Counted from the stretch's first letter, positions 1 to 8,495 are shown. The stretch is DNA of 44,019 nt from an uncultured Prevotellaceae bacterium (GCA_902785945.1 CADAAR010000038.1:1-44019), one strand, 5' to 3'. The notes: generated by a model from the letters alone, not told the origin. A program made the numbers and translations.

Positions 1-113
1 GTTACTCATTTCCTGTGAGTTATGCAAACTTTGAAGCCTTTTTTTTATTCCTATTTTATGTTAAATTATGCAGGTGCCCATCACTTGCGAAACTTGAATA
101 ATAAATATTAAAT

Positions 114-1820
114 ATGCAAACAATTAGAAATAGAATAATGAATAATCAAACGATCCACGCGATAAGTTTATTATTTATTATTTGTTATTTATATGTTTCC
201 CCAGCAGCGGCCCAGCCCAGCTGGACGAAGAACGCCAGCAAATCGGTGTTCACGCTGAAGACCTTTGCAGCCGACGGTTCTCTGATAGCCAGCAGTAATG
301 GTTTCTTTACAGGCAGCAATGGCGAGGCCATCAGCAGCTTCACCCCATTTAAGGGTGCCGCACGTGCCGTGATTATCGATGCAGCAGGCAAAGAGATGGC
401 GGTGACGGGTATAATGGGTGCCAACGATATGTACGATGTGGCAAAGTTCCGCGTGGCGGGCAAGACTCGTCCCATTGCGGTGGCCTCAGGCGTCGCACAG
501 AGCGGAGAACGCGTTTGGCTGTTGCCCTATCTCGAAACGAAGAATCTCAGCAACGGTGTGGTGCGAAAGGCCGAGACCTTCCAGCAGGATTATGCCTACT
601 ACACCATCGCCATGAAGGCTGAGGAAAAGAACATCAGCGCCCCTCTGCTCAACGACAACGGTGAGGTGATAGGACTTCTGCAGCCTGCAGCCACAGGTGC
701 TGACTCACTCTGCTATGCCATCAGCGCACGCTTTGCCGATTCGCTGAAGGTAACAGGTCTGAGTATCAACGACCAGACGCTGAAACAGACACAGATACGT
801 ATGGAGATGCCTGAGTCGCTGTCGGACGCAAATCTCATGATGTATATGGCTAGTGCAACAACCGATTCTGCCAATTACACCAGACTCATCAGCGAGTTTA
901 TCCAGAAGTTCCCTTCTGCCCCCGACGGTTATGCTTATCGCGCACAGTTTGCCACCAGCTATGGCGACTTTGCTGCTGCTGAGCGCGATATGGAACAAGC
1001 CATTAAGCTGGCAACCAACAAAGATAATGAGCACTTTAACTATGCCCGTATCATCTATAACAAAGAGATCTACCAGAGCAACAAGCCTTATGACAACTGG
1101 AGTCTTGACAAAGCGCTGAGCGAGACGCGCGAGGCCTGGAAGATCAATCCCCTACCCGCCTACAGAGAACTGGAGGCCAATATCCTTTATTCACAGAAAA
1201 ACTATAACGAGGCCTACGACTGCTTCATAGAAGTGACGAAGACCAATATGTGTACCGCAGAAACCTGGTATTGTGCAGCACTCTGCAAGGGACAATTGAA
1301 GGATACGACAACGATGATTGCGTTGTTAGACAGCGCGTTGAACATGTTCAGCAAACCCTATCTGAAGCAGGCGGCTCCCTATCTCTGGGCCAGAGCCAAT
1401 GCGAAGTTCAACACCAAGAAATATCGTGAGGCCGTAAACGACATGAACGATTACGAGCAGCTGATGGCAGCCGATGTGAATGCCAACTTCTACTATATCC
1501 GCCATCAGGCAGAAATAGAAGGACGTCTGTTCCAGCAGGCCCTCAACGACATCGGTCAGGCCTCGAAGATGGAACCAAACAACACCTTCTACCTCGCTGA
1601 GAAAGCCTCGTTGGAGCTACGCGTAGGTCTGTATGACCAGGCGACAGAAACAGCGAATGAGATCAAAACCTTAGAGCCTGACAACAGCGACGGTTATCTG
1701 TTCCTCGGCCTATCGCAATGTATGAAAGGTAAGAAGAAAGAGGGATTGGTGAATCTCCAAAAGGCGAAGGAGCTGGGCTATCCGCAAGCGGACGAGTTGA
1801 TAGAGAAATACGCGAAATAA
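114..1820 (+). CDS. Secreted trypsin-like protease/TPR repeat protein
   Basis: A 568-residue protein with an N-terminal signal peptide: a hydrophobic run at about residues 15-33 ends in SPAAAQ, a likely signal peptidase I site. Residues about 35-210 resemble a trypsin-like (HtrA-type) fold, with segments such as NGFFTGSNGEAISS and VGLL-type strands, but I cannot see a convincing His/Asp/Ser triad, so it may be an inactive protease-like sensor. From about residue 235 to the end there are several tetratricopeptide repeats (A-x-x-D/N-x-x-x-A-I/L pattern, for example AAERDMEQAIKLA). It is likely exported to the periplasm and may scaffold protein contacts. The start could also be codon 9 (position 138), which begins directly before the hydrophobic segment. 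It ends 7 bp before a strong hairpin terminator shared with the convergent dnaB. Family-level call is moderately sure; the substrate is unknown. Confidence 0.7.
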   Translation: MQTIRNRIMNNQTIHAISLLFIICYLYVSPAAAQPSWTKNASKSVFTLKTFAADGSLIASSNGFFTGSNGEAISSFTPFKGAARAVIIDAAGKEMAVTGIMGANDMYDVAKFRVAGKTRPIAVASGVAQSGERVWLLPYLETKNLSNGVVRKAETFQQDYAYYTIAMKAEEKNISAPLLNDNGEVIGLLQPAATGADSLCYAISARFADSLKVTGLSINDQTLKQTQIRMEMPESLSDANLMMYMASATTDSANYTRLISEFIQKFPSAPDGYAYRAQFATSYGDFAAAERDMEQAIKLATNKDNEHFNYARIIYNKEIYQSNKPYDNWSLDKALSETREAWKINPLPAYRELEANILYSQKNYNEAYDCFIEVTKTNMCTAETWYCAALCKGQLKDTTTMIALLDSALNMFSKPYLKQAAPYLWARANAKFNTKKYREAVNDMNDYEQLMAADVNANFYYIRHQAEIEGRLFQQALNDIGQASKMEPNNTFYLAEKASLELRVGLYDQATETANEIKTLEPDNSDGYLFLGLSQCMKGKKKEGLVNLQKAKELGYPQADELIEKYAK

Positions 1821-1827
1821 AAGAATG

Positions 1828-1853
1828 AGGGCTGCGACAATCATCGCAGCCCT
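1828..1853. terminator. Bidirectional intrinsic terminator
   Basis: A perfect 10-bp stem (AGGGCTGCGA / TCGCAGCCCT) with a 6-nt loop lies between two convergent genes. It is followed on the plus strand by TGTTTGTTTTTT and can serve both the TPR protein gene and dnaB. Confidence 0.85.
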
Positions 1854-1864
1854 TGTTTGTTTTT

Positions 1865-3430
1865 TCAGAATGGCATAGGACCATCACCTGGTTCTGGAGG
1901 CGGAATGGCAGCCAGACTGGCAAAGGGATCATCGATGTTGTCTCTTGGCGGAATATTCCCACCAGCACCATTGATCTTCGAACCGATGATCTCCCCACCG
2001 ATATTGTCAGGCATGGGGCCGAGATGGGTATCCTCAGGATTCTCGAAACGGGTGAACTGTCCACGGAACGTGAGCAGCACATCGCCTGTAGCACCCTTAC
2101 GATGCTTGGCTATGATGATCTGCGCCATACCTCGAAGGTTACGCCCATTATCGTCCTGATAGATATGATAATACTCCGGACGATGCACGAAGAGCACCAT
2201 ATCCGCATCCTGCTCGATAGCTCCCGACTCACGCAGGTCACTCAGCTGCGGACGCTTACCCTCCAGTCCTTCACGGGATTCGACACCACGATTCAGCTGA
2301 CTCAAGGCGATGATGGGGATATCCAACTCCTTAGCAAGACTCTTGAGCGAACGACTGATGGTAGACACCTCTTCCTGACGTGAGGAGAAACGCATACCAT
2401 TGGCATTCATCAGCTGCAGGTAGTCGATCATGATGATCTTCACCCCATGCTCACGCACCAAGCGACGGGCTTTCGTACGAAGCTCGAAAACCGAAAGGCC
2501 TGGGGTATCATCCACATAGAGAGGTGCATCCAACAGGTTGTTTACACGCTTATCCAAACGGTCCCATTCGTCAGGCGAAAGCTGACCATTCAGAATCTTA
2601 GAACCCTCAATCTCACACGCATTCGAGATCAAGCGGTTTACCAGCTGCACATTCGACATTTCCAACGAGAAGAAAGCCAGAGGCACGCGATAATCGGCTG
2701 CAATATTCTTAGCCATCGACAAGGCGAAAGAGGTCTTACCCATTGCAGGACGACCAGCCACAATCACCAGATCGCTGGCCTGCCATCCTGAAGTGATATC
2801 GTCGAGTTTATGATAGCCTGTTCCCACACCCGTCAGACCATCCTTGTTGGCTGCGGCAGCCTGGATGCTCTGAATGGCTTGCGAGATGACGGGATTAATC
2901 TGCGTGTAATCCTTCTTCATGTTGCGCTGACTCAACTCAAAGAGCGAGTTCTCGGTCTCCTGCATCAGTTCGTCGATATCGTTGGTCTCATCGAATGCCT
3001 TCGTCTCGATGACGCTGGCAAAGGAGATGAGCTGACGAGCCAGGAATTTCTGCGCGATGATATTCGCATGATACTCGATATTGGCTGAGGAGGCCACACG
3101 GGCACTCAGGTCAGCCACATAACCAGGACCACCCACTTCGTCAAGCTGGCCTTTCTTTGCCAACCGCTCGGCTACCGTGAGGATATCCACAGGTTTCTCT
3201 TCCATCGAGAGGTCGCGGATAGCAGCGTATATCATCTGGTTGCGCGGTTCATAGAAGCTCTCAGGATAAAGGGTCTCACAGACGATCGCATAGGCGTCTT
3301 TATCGATCATCAGGGCACCCAGCACAGCTTTCTCCACCTCCAGCGCCTGGGGCTGAAGATGACCGTAGGTATTGTCTACAGGCTGTTGCTTGCGCGGTCT
3401 GCGACGTGTGTTGTTATCTTGTTCTGCCAT
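1865..3430 (-). CDS. dnaB: Replicative DNA helicase DnaB
   Basis: This is the hexameric replication-fork helicase, 521 residues. The N-terminal DnaB domain (about residues 22-125, beginning HLQPQALEVEKAVLGALM) binds primase. The C-terminal RecA-like domain starts near residue 195 with GVGTGYHKLDDITSGWQ and holds Walker A (GRPAMGKTSFAL) and Walker B (IIMIDYLQLM). The motifs IALSQLNRGVE and QLSDLRESGAIEQDADMVLF are hallmark DnaB sequences. A longer open frame extends to 3556, but the upstream part is translated from the AGTGAAT repeat tract and the promoter, so the start at MAEQDN (3430) is preferred; a TATCTTTG box lies at 3452-3459. The C-terminal tail is Pro/Gly-rich (PPPEPGDGPMPF). It is divergent from ispE. 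Very sure. Confidence 0.97.
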   Translation of the reverse strand: MAEQDNNTRRRPRKQQPVDNTYGHLQPQALEVEKAVLGALMIDKDAYAIVCETLYPESFYEPRNQMIYAAIRDLSMEEKPVDILTVAERLAKKGQLDEVGGPGYVADLSARVASSANIEYHANIIAQKFLARQLISFASVIETKAFDETNDIDELMQETENSLFELSQRNMKKDYTQINPVISQAIQSIQAAAANKDGLTGVGTGYHKLDDITSGWQASDLVIVAGRPAMGKTSFALSMAKNIAADYRVPLAFFSLEMSNVQLVNRLISNACEIEGSKILNGQLSPDEWDRLDKRVNNLLDAPLYVDDTPGLSVFELRTKARRLVREHGVKIIMIDYLQLMNANGMRFSSRQEEVSTISRSLKSLAKELDIPIIALSQLNRGVESREGLEGKRPQLSDLRESGAIEQDADMVLFVHRPEYYHIYQDDNGRNLRGMAQIIIAKHRKGATGDVLLTFRGQFTRFENPEDTHLGPMPDNIGGEIIGSKINGAGGNIPPRDNIDDPFASLAAIPPPEPGDGPMPF

Positions 3431-3451
3431 AATTCGTTTAGGTTTGGGCTG

Positions 3452-3459
3452 CAAAGATA
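3452..3459 (-). promoter_or_regulatory. dnaB -7 promoter box
   Basis: TATCTTTG on the minus strand matches the Bacteroidota -7 consensus TAnnTTTG and lies 22 bp upstream of the chosen dnaB start. The -33 element would fall in the A/T-rich repeat tract and is not clear. Confidence 0.6.
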
Positions 3460-3469
3460 CAAAAAAAAA

Positions 3470-3496
3470 GTGAATAGTGAATAGTGAATAGTGAAA
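3470..3496. repeat. AGTGAAT simple repeat tract
   Basis: About three and a half tandem copies of GTGAATA lie in the dnaB/ispE divergent spacer. Related tracts occur at 4361-4394, 13320-13355 and 24179-24203, always at gene borders. Confidence 0.75.
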
Positions 3497-3503
3497 AATT
3501 TCG

Positions 3504-3511
3504 TAACTTTG
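3504..3511 (+). promoter_or_regulatory. ispE -7 promoter box (leaderless arrangement)
   Basis: TAACTTTG fits the TAnnTTTG consensus. Its last G is 5 nt before the ispE ATG at 3516, so the predicted transcription start falls on or next to the start codon. No good -33 TTTG is seen. Confidence 0.55.
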
Positions 3512-3515
3512 CAGC

Positions 3516-4352
3516 ATGATTACATTTCCTATCGCAAAAATCAATCTCGGCCTCAATGTCGTTGAGAAGAGAGCCGACGGCTATCACAACCTCGAAACGG
3601 TGTTTTATCCTGTGAATATCCAGGATGCGCTCGAGGTGTATGAGATGGACAATGCCTTCCCCTCGCCTTATGACTGCGACCTGAAGGTGACGAATATCCA
3701 CATCGAAGGCGACGAACAGCGTAACCTCGTGGTGCGTGCCTATCAGTTGTTAAAGCAGGATTTCCCCTCGCTGCCCCGTCTGCATGCCCATCTGTATAAA
3801 GGTATTCCCACACAGGCAGGCATGGGTGGCGGTTCCAGCGACTGTGCGTATATGATTACGCTGCTCGACGAGATGTTCCGTCTGGGACTCACAGAGGAGC
3901 AGATGATTGATTATGCAGCACAACTGGGTGCCGACTGTGCGTTCTTCATCAATAGTCAGCCTGCTTATGCGGAGGGTATCGGTGAGATACTCAAACCCAT
4001 CGCCCTCAACCTGAAAGGCTGGTATATCGCCATTGTCCGTCCTGTGATTCCCGTTTCTACAAAAGAGGCCTTCTCGCTGATCACACCTCGCCATCCTGAA
4101 AAGAACTGCAGGGATATCGTGATGCAACCCATCGAGACCTGGCGCGAGGAACTGACAAACGATTTCGAGCATAGTGTCTTCACCCTCCACCCTGAAATCG
4201 GCGCTATCAAACAACGGCTCTACGATCTCGGTGCCACGTATGCCGCGATGTCGGGATCAGGCTCTTCGCTCTTCGGACTTTTCCGCGAACCAATCGACCT
4301 CAGCGAGTTCAATGCCGAAGGCACCTTTAAAACAATAATCCCGCTCACTTGA
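3516..4352 (+). CDS. ispE: 4-diphosphocytidyl-2-C-methyl-D-erythritol kinase
   Basis: A GHMP-family kinase of 278 residues, the usual IspE length. It phosphorylates CDP-methylerythritol at the 2-position in the non-mevalonate (MEP) isoprenoid pathway, in the cytosol. The N-terminus FPIAKINLGLNV contains the family motif with Lys8. DGYHNLETVF (about residues 21-30) is the substrate-binding segment. The GHMP ATP-binding loop PTQAGMGGGSSDCA spans about residues 98-111. The C-terminal glycine motif MSGSGSSLFGLF is near residue 248. The gene is divergent from dnaB, with the promoter box immediately before the ATG. The stop codon lies inside a terminator hairpin. Confidence 0.96.
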   Translation: MITFPIAKINLGLNVVEKRADGYHNLETVFYPVNIQDALEVYEMDNAFPSPYDCDLKVTNIHIEGDEQRNLVVRAYQLLKQDFPSLPRLHAHLYKGIPTQAGMGGGSSDCAYMITLLDEMFRLGLTEEQMIDYAAQLGADCAFFINSQPAYAEGIGEILKPIALNLKGWYIAIVRPVIPVSTKEAFSLITPRHPEKNCRDIVMQPIETWREELTNDFEHSVFTLHPEIGAIKQRLYDLGATYAAMSGSGSSLFGLFREPIDLSEFNAEGTFKTIIPLT

Positions 4353-4360
4353 GCGGGATT
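4337..4360. terminator. Hairpin spanning the ispE stop codon
   Basis: The 11-bp inverted repeat AATCCCGCTCA / TGAGCGGGATT has only CT between the arms, and the ispE stop TGA lies in the right arm. A run of T is weak on the plus strand; on the minus strand it is followed by ATTGTTTT, so it may mainly end the galE transcript. Confidence 0.6.
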
Positions 4361-4394
4361 ACTATTCACTATTCGTTATTCACTATTCACTCTT
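4361..4394. repeat. ATTCACT simple repeat tract
   Basis: Repeated ACTATTC/TTATTCACT units fill the gap between the convergent ispE and galE genes and run up to the galE stop codon. It is the reverse-complement form of the tract at 3470. Confidence 0.7.
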
Positions 4395-5433
4395 ACTGGA
4401 TTCCATCCTTACGGAGTTTCTCTTGCCACTTCCAGGCTGAGCGAAGCACCTCGTCAGTAGGCGTCTCTGCCTTCCAGCCAAGCACCTTGTTGGCTTTATC
4501 GACATTACCCCATACCTGCTCGATATCACCTTCGCGACGCGGTGCATAGGTCCAGTTCACCTTCACACCCGTAGCTTTCTCAAAGCCTTCAACCACCTCT
4601 AAGGTAGAAAGGCCCTTGCCTGTACCGATATTGAATATCTCCACAGCCTCTGTCTCAGGCTTGTCGAGCACACGCTCCATTGCCTTCACGTGGGCTTTGG
4701 CCAGATCTACCACATAGATATAGTCGCGGATACAGGTATGGTCGGGCGTATTATAGTCGTGGCCGAAGATCTTCAGCTGCTCACGGATACCCATCGCCGT
4801 CTGCGTCACAAACGGAATCAGGTTCATGGGCACACCATTGGGCAACTCACCGATTAAGGCAGAGGGATGGGCACCAATGGGGTTGAAGTATCTCAGGATG
4901 ACACTCTTGATAGGAGCTCCCGAGTGGATATAATCATGAATGATCTCTTCGTTTATCTGCTTGGTATTGCCATAAGGACTCATGGCTTTCTGCACAGGGG
5001 CATTCTCTGTCACAGGCAGATTCTCCTGTGAAGGCTGACCATAGACGGTACAACTCGAAGAGAAGATGATGCCCTTTACATCGTACTTGGGCATGAGCTC
5101 CAGCAGATTGATGAGCGACATGAGGTTATTGCGATAGTAAAGCAGCGGTTTCTCAACGCTCTCACCCACAGCCTTCGAAGCAGCGAAGTGAATGATACCC
5201 TCAATCTTCGGATATTTCTTGAAGACGCCTTCAAGGGCTTCGAAATCGCAGCAGTCCACCTGTTCGAAGGCAGGTCGGATGCCAGTAATCTTCTCGATGC
5301 CATCGAGCACGTTGACATTCGAGTTCGAGAGATTGTCGATGATGACTACCTCATAACCAGCCTCCTGCAACTCAACCGTAGTATGGCTTCCGATAAAGCC
5401 CGTACCACCAGTTACTAAAATGGTCTGTTTCAT
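4393..5433 (-). CDS. galE: UDP-glucose 4-epimerase
   Basis: An extended short-chain dehydrogenase of 346 residues that interconverts UDP-glucose and UDP-galactose using bound NAD. It feeds galactose use (Leloir pathway) and cell-surface glycan synthesis. The Rossmann motif GGTGFIGSHT is at residues 9-18. The catalytic Ser lies in SSSCTVYG (residues 125-132), with the YxxxK pair Y154/K158 in SPYGNTK. Substrate motifs include YFNPIGAHPS and CIRDYIYVVDLA. Length is normal for bacterial GalE. The ATG overlaps the stop of the upstream Skp-like gene by 4 bp (ATGA), so the two are translationally coupled. Confidence 0.95.
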   Translation of the reverse strand: MKQTILVTGGTGFIGSHTTVELQEAGYEVVIIDNLSNSNVNVLDGIEKITGIRPAFEQVDCCDFEALEGVFKKYPKIEGIIHFAASKAVGESVEKPLLYYRNNLMSLINLLELMPKYDVKGIIFSSSCTVYGQPSQENLPVTENAPVQKAMSPYGNTKQINEEIIHDYIHSGAPIKSVILRYFNPIGAHPSALIGELPNGVPMNLIPFVTQTAMGIREQLKIFGHDYNTPDHTCIRDYIYVVDLAKAHVKAMERVLDKPETEAVEIFNIGTGKGLSTLEVVEGFEKATGVKVNWTYAPRREGDIEQVWGNVDKANKVLGWKAETPTDEVLRSAWKWQEKLRKDGIQ

Positions 5434-6065
5434 TTCTTCTCGTCTTTCTTGTCGTCAGCTTTTTCAGCTTTCTTGTCGTCAGCCTTCTTGGCAGATGGCT
5501 TATAGCGCTTGTTCAGACCGTTGATGATATCCTGTGTGATGTCGAACTTCTTATCAGCAAACAGGATATTGTCACCAGCCTTCGAAAGGATGATGTCATA
5601 CTTCTTATCCTTGTTGTAGGCCTTCAGGAAGTTGTTAAGTGAGTCACGAAGAGCCTCGTTAAACTTAGCCGTCTCGTTGGCGAGCTCAGACTCCAGACGT
5701 GCCTGCAGCTGCTGGAGGTCGTTCTGCTGGCGCTGGATGGCATTCTGTACAGAGGCAGCCTGCTCACGGCTCTGGAAACCGTTGTTATTCAGTTTCTGCT
5801 GGAAGTTGTTCACGGCAGCCTGCAGCTGGTTACCCTTCTGGGTCAGCGTGTTACGGGCATTGTTGCTCTTCTTCTCCAGAGTCACAGTATAGTCCTTGGC
5901 AAAAGTATACTGAGTCATCAGGGAGTCGACCTCAACGAAAGCGATTTTCATGCCTGTGGTTGATGCCTCACTTGTAGCGGGCTGCTCGTCCATCTTCGGA
6001 GCAGCATTGTTACACGATACCATCATAGCTGCGATGGCCAGTGTCGGGAAAATGTACTTTTTCAT
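5430..6065 (-). CDS. OmpH/Skp-family protein with lipobox
   Basis: A 211-residue periplasmic chaperone-like protein of the OmpH/Skp family, which in other bacteria holds unfolded outer-membrane proteins. The N-terminus ends in MVSC at residues 15-18, which reads as a lipobox, so this copy is probably a lipoprotein. After a short spacer, KIAFVEVDSLMTQY begins the Skp fold, followed by a long Gln/Asn-rich coiled coil (about residues 60-150) and the closing KYDIILSKAGDNILFADKKFDIT. The last 20 residues are a Lys/Asp/Glu/Ala low-complexity tail built from repeated KKADDKK units. It sits between a small membrane protein gene (23 bp upstream) and galE (4-bp overlap). Confidence 0.85.
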   Translation of the reverse strand: MKKYIFPTLAIAAMMVSCNNAAPKMDEQPATSEASTTGMKIAFVEVDSLMTQYTFAKDYTVTLEKKSNNARNTLTQKGNQLQAAVNNFQQKLNNNGFQSREQAASVQNAIQRQQNDLQQLQARLESELANETAKFNEALRDSLNNFLKAYNKDKKYDIILSKAGDNILFADKKFDITQDIINGLNKRYKPSAKKADDKKAEKADDKKDEKK

Positions 6066-6088
6066 TTTGAGTTTAATAATTATTATTT

Positions 6089-6304
6089 CTATTTGTTATT
6101 TCTTTCACTAACGGCAAAACGACTCTTCTTGCGCATCTCGCGGTCCTGATCCATCACACAATGAATACCCCGCTCTTTCATCGCTTCAGAGTCATGAATA
6201 TGTTGCGATTTAAACTCGCCCTGCTTAGTAAACAGCACCCTCACGAGGAAAAATATCATCGCGATAGCAATTATTAACGTCGATATGAGCAGAGTTTCCA
6301 TCAT
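6089..6304 (-). CDS. Small single-pass membrane protein
   Basis: A 71-residue protein with one N-terminal transmembrane helix (about residues 4-26) and a polar cytoplasmic tail. The tail contains the spaced pattern GEFKSQHIHDSEAMKERGIHC, which looks like a conserved Bacteroidales short-protein family with a final His-Cys; the function is unknown to me. A minus-strand TAACTTTG box at 6325-6332 places the transcript start about 16 nt before the ATG. It heads the operon with the Skp-like gene and galE, suggesting an envelope role. Two consecutive Met codons open the frame and either may be used. Confidence 0.7.
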   Translation of the reverse strand: MMETLLISTLIIAIAMIFFLVRVLFTKQGEFKSQHIHDSEAMKERGIHCVMDQDREMRKKSRFAVSERNNK

Positions 6305-6310
6305 TTTTTA

Positions 6311-6332
6311 TATCTTTGCGGCTGCAAAGTTA
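6311..6332. promoter_or_regulatory. Overlapping divergent promoters of pepD and the small membrane protein gene
   Basis: The plus strand carries TATCTTTG at 6311-6318 for pepD. The minus strand carries TAACTTTG at 6325-6332 for the leftward operon. The two -7 boxes are 6 bp apart and embedded in the inverted repeat CTTTGC-ggct-GCAAAG, so the two polymerases would compete for the same DNA. Confidence 0.6.
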
Positions 6333-6371
6333 CAAATTAAAATACGAATTCTATCAAAAATAACATTAATA

Positions 6372-7832
6372 ATGAATAAAAACGATTTAAAACCTGCTGT
6401 TGTCTTCGCCGAATTTGCGAAGATTAACGAAATTCCGCGTCCTTCGAAGCGCGAAGAGAAGATGATTGAGTATCTGAAAAACTGGGGCGAGAGTAGAAAT
6501 CTCGACACCAAAGTCGACGAAACAGGCAATGTCATTATCCGCAAACCCGCCACCAAGGGTATGGAGAATTGCAAGACCGTTATTTTGCAGAGCCATATGG
6601 ATATGGTCTGCGACAAACTCGTCGATGTGGAGTTCGATTTCGACAAGGACGCCATCAAGACCTATGTCGATGGCGAATGGCTGACCGCTGAGGGCACCAC
6701 CCTTGGTGCTGACGATGGTATCGGCTGTGCCATCGAACTGGCCATTCTTGCCTCCGACGATATCGAACACGGTCCTATTGAGTGTGTCTTCACCCGCGAT
6801 GAGGAAACAGGACTGACAGGTGCCGAGGGCATGAAGGCTGGCTTTATGACTGGCGACTACCTCATCAACCTCGATTCTGAGGATGAGGGCGAGATCTTCG
6901 TCAGTTGTGCAGGCGGTCGTAACACCACAGCTAAGTTCACTTTCAAACGCGTTGAGGCTCCTGCAGGCAGTTTCTTCCTGAAAGGCTCTATCAAGGGTCT
7001 CGTTGGCGGTCACTCTGGCGACGATATCAACAAGAAGCGTGCTAACGCCATCAAGCTGCTCGCCCGTTTTATTTTCCAGACCATGAAGCGCTACGAGGGC
7101 GTGCAACTGGCACAGTTCCATTCAGGTAAGCTTCACAACGCCATTCCTCGCGACGGTTACTTCGTGATTGCCGTTCCCAACGACCTAAAGGAGAACGTAC
7201 GTGCCGATTGGAACGTGTTTGCAGCAGAGGTGGAGGACGAGTTCCATGTTACTGATACACAGATGGTTTTCTCGATGGAGAGTACCGATGCAGAGCCCGT
7301 TATCGACCCCGCCATTGCCAAGAAGTTCGTTTGGGCCGTGCAGGCTGTCGACAATGGTATCTACGCCATCTGTCAGGATGAGGCCCTCGGTGGTATGGTC
7401 GAGACATCGAGTAACATCGCCAGCATTCACAGCAGCGACACCACCATCGATATCCTCTCGAGTCAGCGCTCGAATGTGATGTCTAACCTCGATAATATGT
7501 GTGCTACCATCCAGGCCGTCTTCGAACTGGCAGGTGCCGAGGCTTACAGCAGCGACGGCTATCCCGCCTGGAAGATGAAAGCCAACTCGAAACTGCAGGA
7601 AATCGTGGTCAACTCCTACGTGAAGCTCTTCGGCCATAAACCTGTGGTGCGAGGCATACATGCCGGATTGGAGTGCGGACTCTTCTCAGAGCGCTACCCC
7701 AACCTCGATATGGTGAGCTTCGGTCCCACCCTGCGCTTTGTGCATACCCCCGACGAACGACTTCATATCCCCACCGTACAGATGGTATGGGATCACCTGC
7801 TCGACGTACTTAAAAACATCCCGCAGCAATGA
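6372..7832 (+). CDS. pepD: Aminoacyl-histidine dipeptidase (M20)
   Basis: A cytosolic zinc dipeptidase of 486 residues that cleaves Xaa-His dipeptides and broader dipeptides. Metal ligands and catalytic residues are visible: LQSHMDMVCD (H75, D77), LGADDGIGCAIE (D114/D115), TRDEETGLTGAEGM (E144/E145) and GGHSGDDI in the lid domain. The C-terminal GLECGLFSERYP and FGPTLRFVHTPDERL carry the late metal and substrate residues. The frame is open upstream to 6285, but that part overlaps the promoter, so MNKND at 6372 is preferred; it leaves a leader of about 50 nt. The stop overlaps the next ATG by 4 bp. Length agrees with Bacteroides PepD. Confidence 0.95.
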   Translation: MNKNDLKPAVVFAEFAKINEIPRPSKREEKMIEYLKNWGESRNLDTKVDETGNVIIRKPATKGMENCKTVILQSHMDMVCDKLVDVEFDFDKDAIKTYVDGEWLTAEGTTLGADDGIGCAIELAILASDDIEHGPIECVFTRDEETGLTGAEGMKAGFMTGDYLINLDSEDEGEIFVSCAGGRNTTAKFTFKRVEAPAGSFFLKGSIKGLVGGHSGDDINKKRANAIKLLARFIFQTMKRYEGVQLAQFHSGKLHNAIPRDGYFVIAVPNDLKENVRADWNVFAAEVEDEFHVTDTQMVFSMESTDAEPVIDPAIAKKFVWAVQAVDNGIYAICQDEALGGMVETSSNIASIHSSDTTIDILSSQRSNVMSNLDNMCATIQAVFELAGAEAYSSDGYPAWKMKANSKLQEIVVNSYVKLFGHKPVVRGIHAGLECGLFSERYPNLDMVSFGPTLRFVHTPDERLHIPTVQMVWDHLLDVLKNIPQQ

Positions 7833-8191
7833 TCCGTTCACGCGCGTATATTATAATAGGTATTCTGGCCCTACTGCTGTTCACCGCCTGTGGACAGCAG
7901 TATCAGGCCAAGAGCCTTGTAAAAGATTTTGTAGAGGAGCATGCCATCGAGGAACTCCATATCACCGATTTCTCCGACCTCGACTCCACAAAGGTTATCA
8001 GCGACTCGCTATTTCTGGCAATTCAACAGAATGCGGCCAAGGATCCCCTTTTCAAAGACGTCGATTTCAGCGATATGAAAGCCTCTCCCACCCTCCTTTA
8101 TATCCGCATGCGATATCAGAAAGATACCTTGGAACTGTCTAAAACCTTCTATTTCGACAAGGATTTATCGGCCATTATCGCCTTTAAATAA
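7829..8191 (+). CDS. Small lipoprotein, unknown function
   Basis: A 120-residue predicted lipoprotein. A hydrophobic N-terminal helix (residues 7-18) ends in the lipobox LFTAC with Cys at about residue 21. The mature part is short, acidic and rich in aromatic strands (LLYIRMRYQKDT, KTFYFDKDLSAIIAF); I do not recognise a domain. It starts within the pepD stop codon (ATGA), so it is the second gene of a two-gene operon. The stop overlaps an 18-bp perfect palindrome ACTTTTTTCGAAAAAAGT (8191-8208). Confidence 0.75.
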   Translation: MIRSRAYIIIGILALLLFTACGQQYQAKSLVKDFVEEHAIEELHITDFSDLDSTKVISDSLFLAIQQNAAKDPLFKDVDFSDMKASPTLLYIRMRYQKDTLELSKTFYFDKDLSAIIAFK

Positions 8192-8218
8192 CTTTTTTCG
8201 AAAAAAGTAAGGAAAAGA

Positions 8219-8250
8219 TTTGGAGGTTTCGGAAAATTGTAGTACCTTTG
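8219..8250 (+). promoter_or_regulatory. Promoter of tRNA-Ser(GCU)
   Basis: TTTG at 8219-8222, a 20-bp spacer and TACCTTTG at 8243-8250 match the Bacteroidota sigma consensus exactly. The sequence is strikingly similar to the promoter of the second tRNA-Ser gene at 36852-36883. Confidence 0.85.
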
Positions 8251-8302
8251 CACCCGCAATCAAGGAGATAACCCCACGGTTGAAGCTTAAAACCTCCTTC
8301 TG

Positions 8303-8388
8303 GAAGGATGGGTGAGTGGCTGAAACCAGCAGTTTGCTAAACTGCCGTACGGGTTCCCGTACCGGGGGTTCGAATCCCCCTCCTTCCG
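8303..8388 (+). tRNA. tRNA-Ser(GCU)
   Basis: An 86-nt cloverleaf. The acceptor stem GGAAGGA pairs with TCCTTCC and is followed by discriminator G. The anticodon arm is GCAGT-TTGCTAA-ACTGC with anticodon GCT. A long variable arm (CGTACGGG/CCCGTAC) is typical of class II serine tRNA. The T arm is GGGGGTTCGAATCCCCC. CCA is not encoded. Confidence 0.95.
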
Positions 8389-8449
8389 CACCGAGGGTCT
8401 CAATCTTGGCATAGGGGTTCGATTCCCCTATCGACTACTAACAAAAAAC

Positions 8450-8490
8450 AAGAAGATTGCTGATTATCAATTAGATACGGCAATCTTCTT
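8450..8490 (+). terminator. Terminator after tRNA-Ser(GCU)
   Basis: The perfect 11-bp stem AAGAAGATTGC / GCAATCTTCTT has a 19-nt loop and is followed by TCCTTTT. Confidence 0.7.
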
Positions 8491-8495
8491 TCCTT

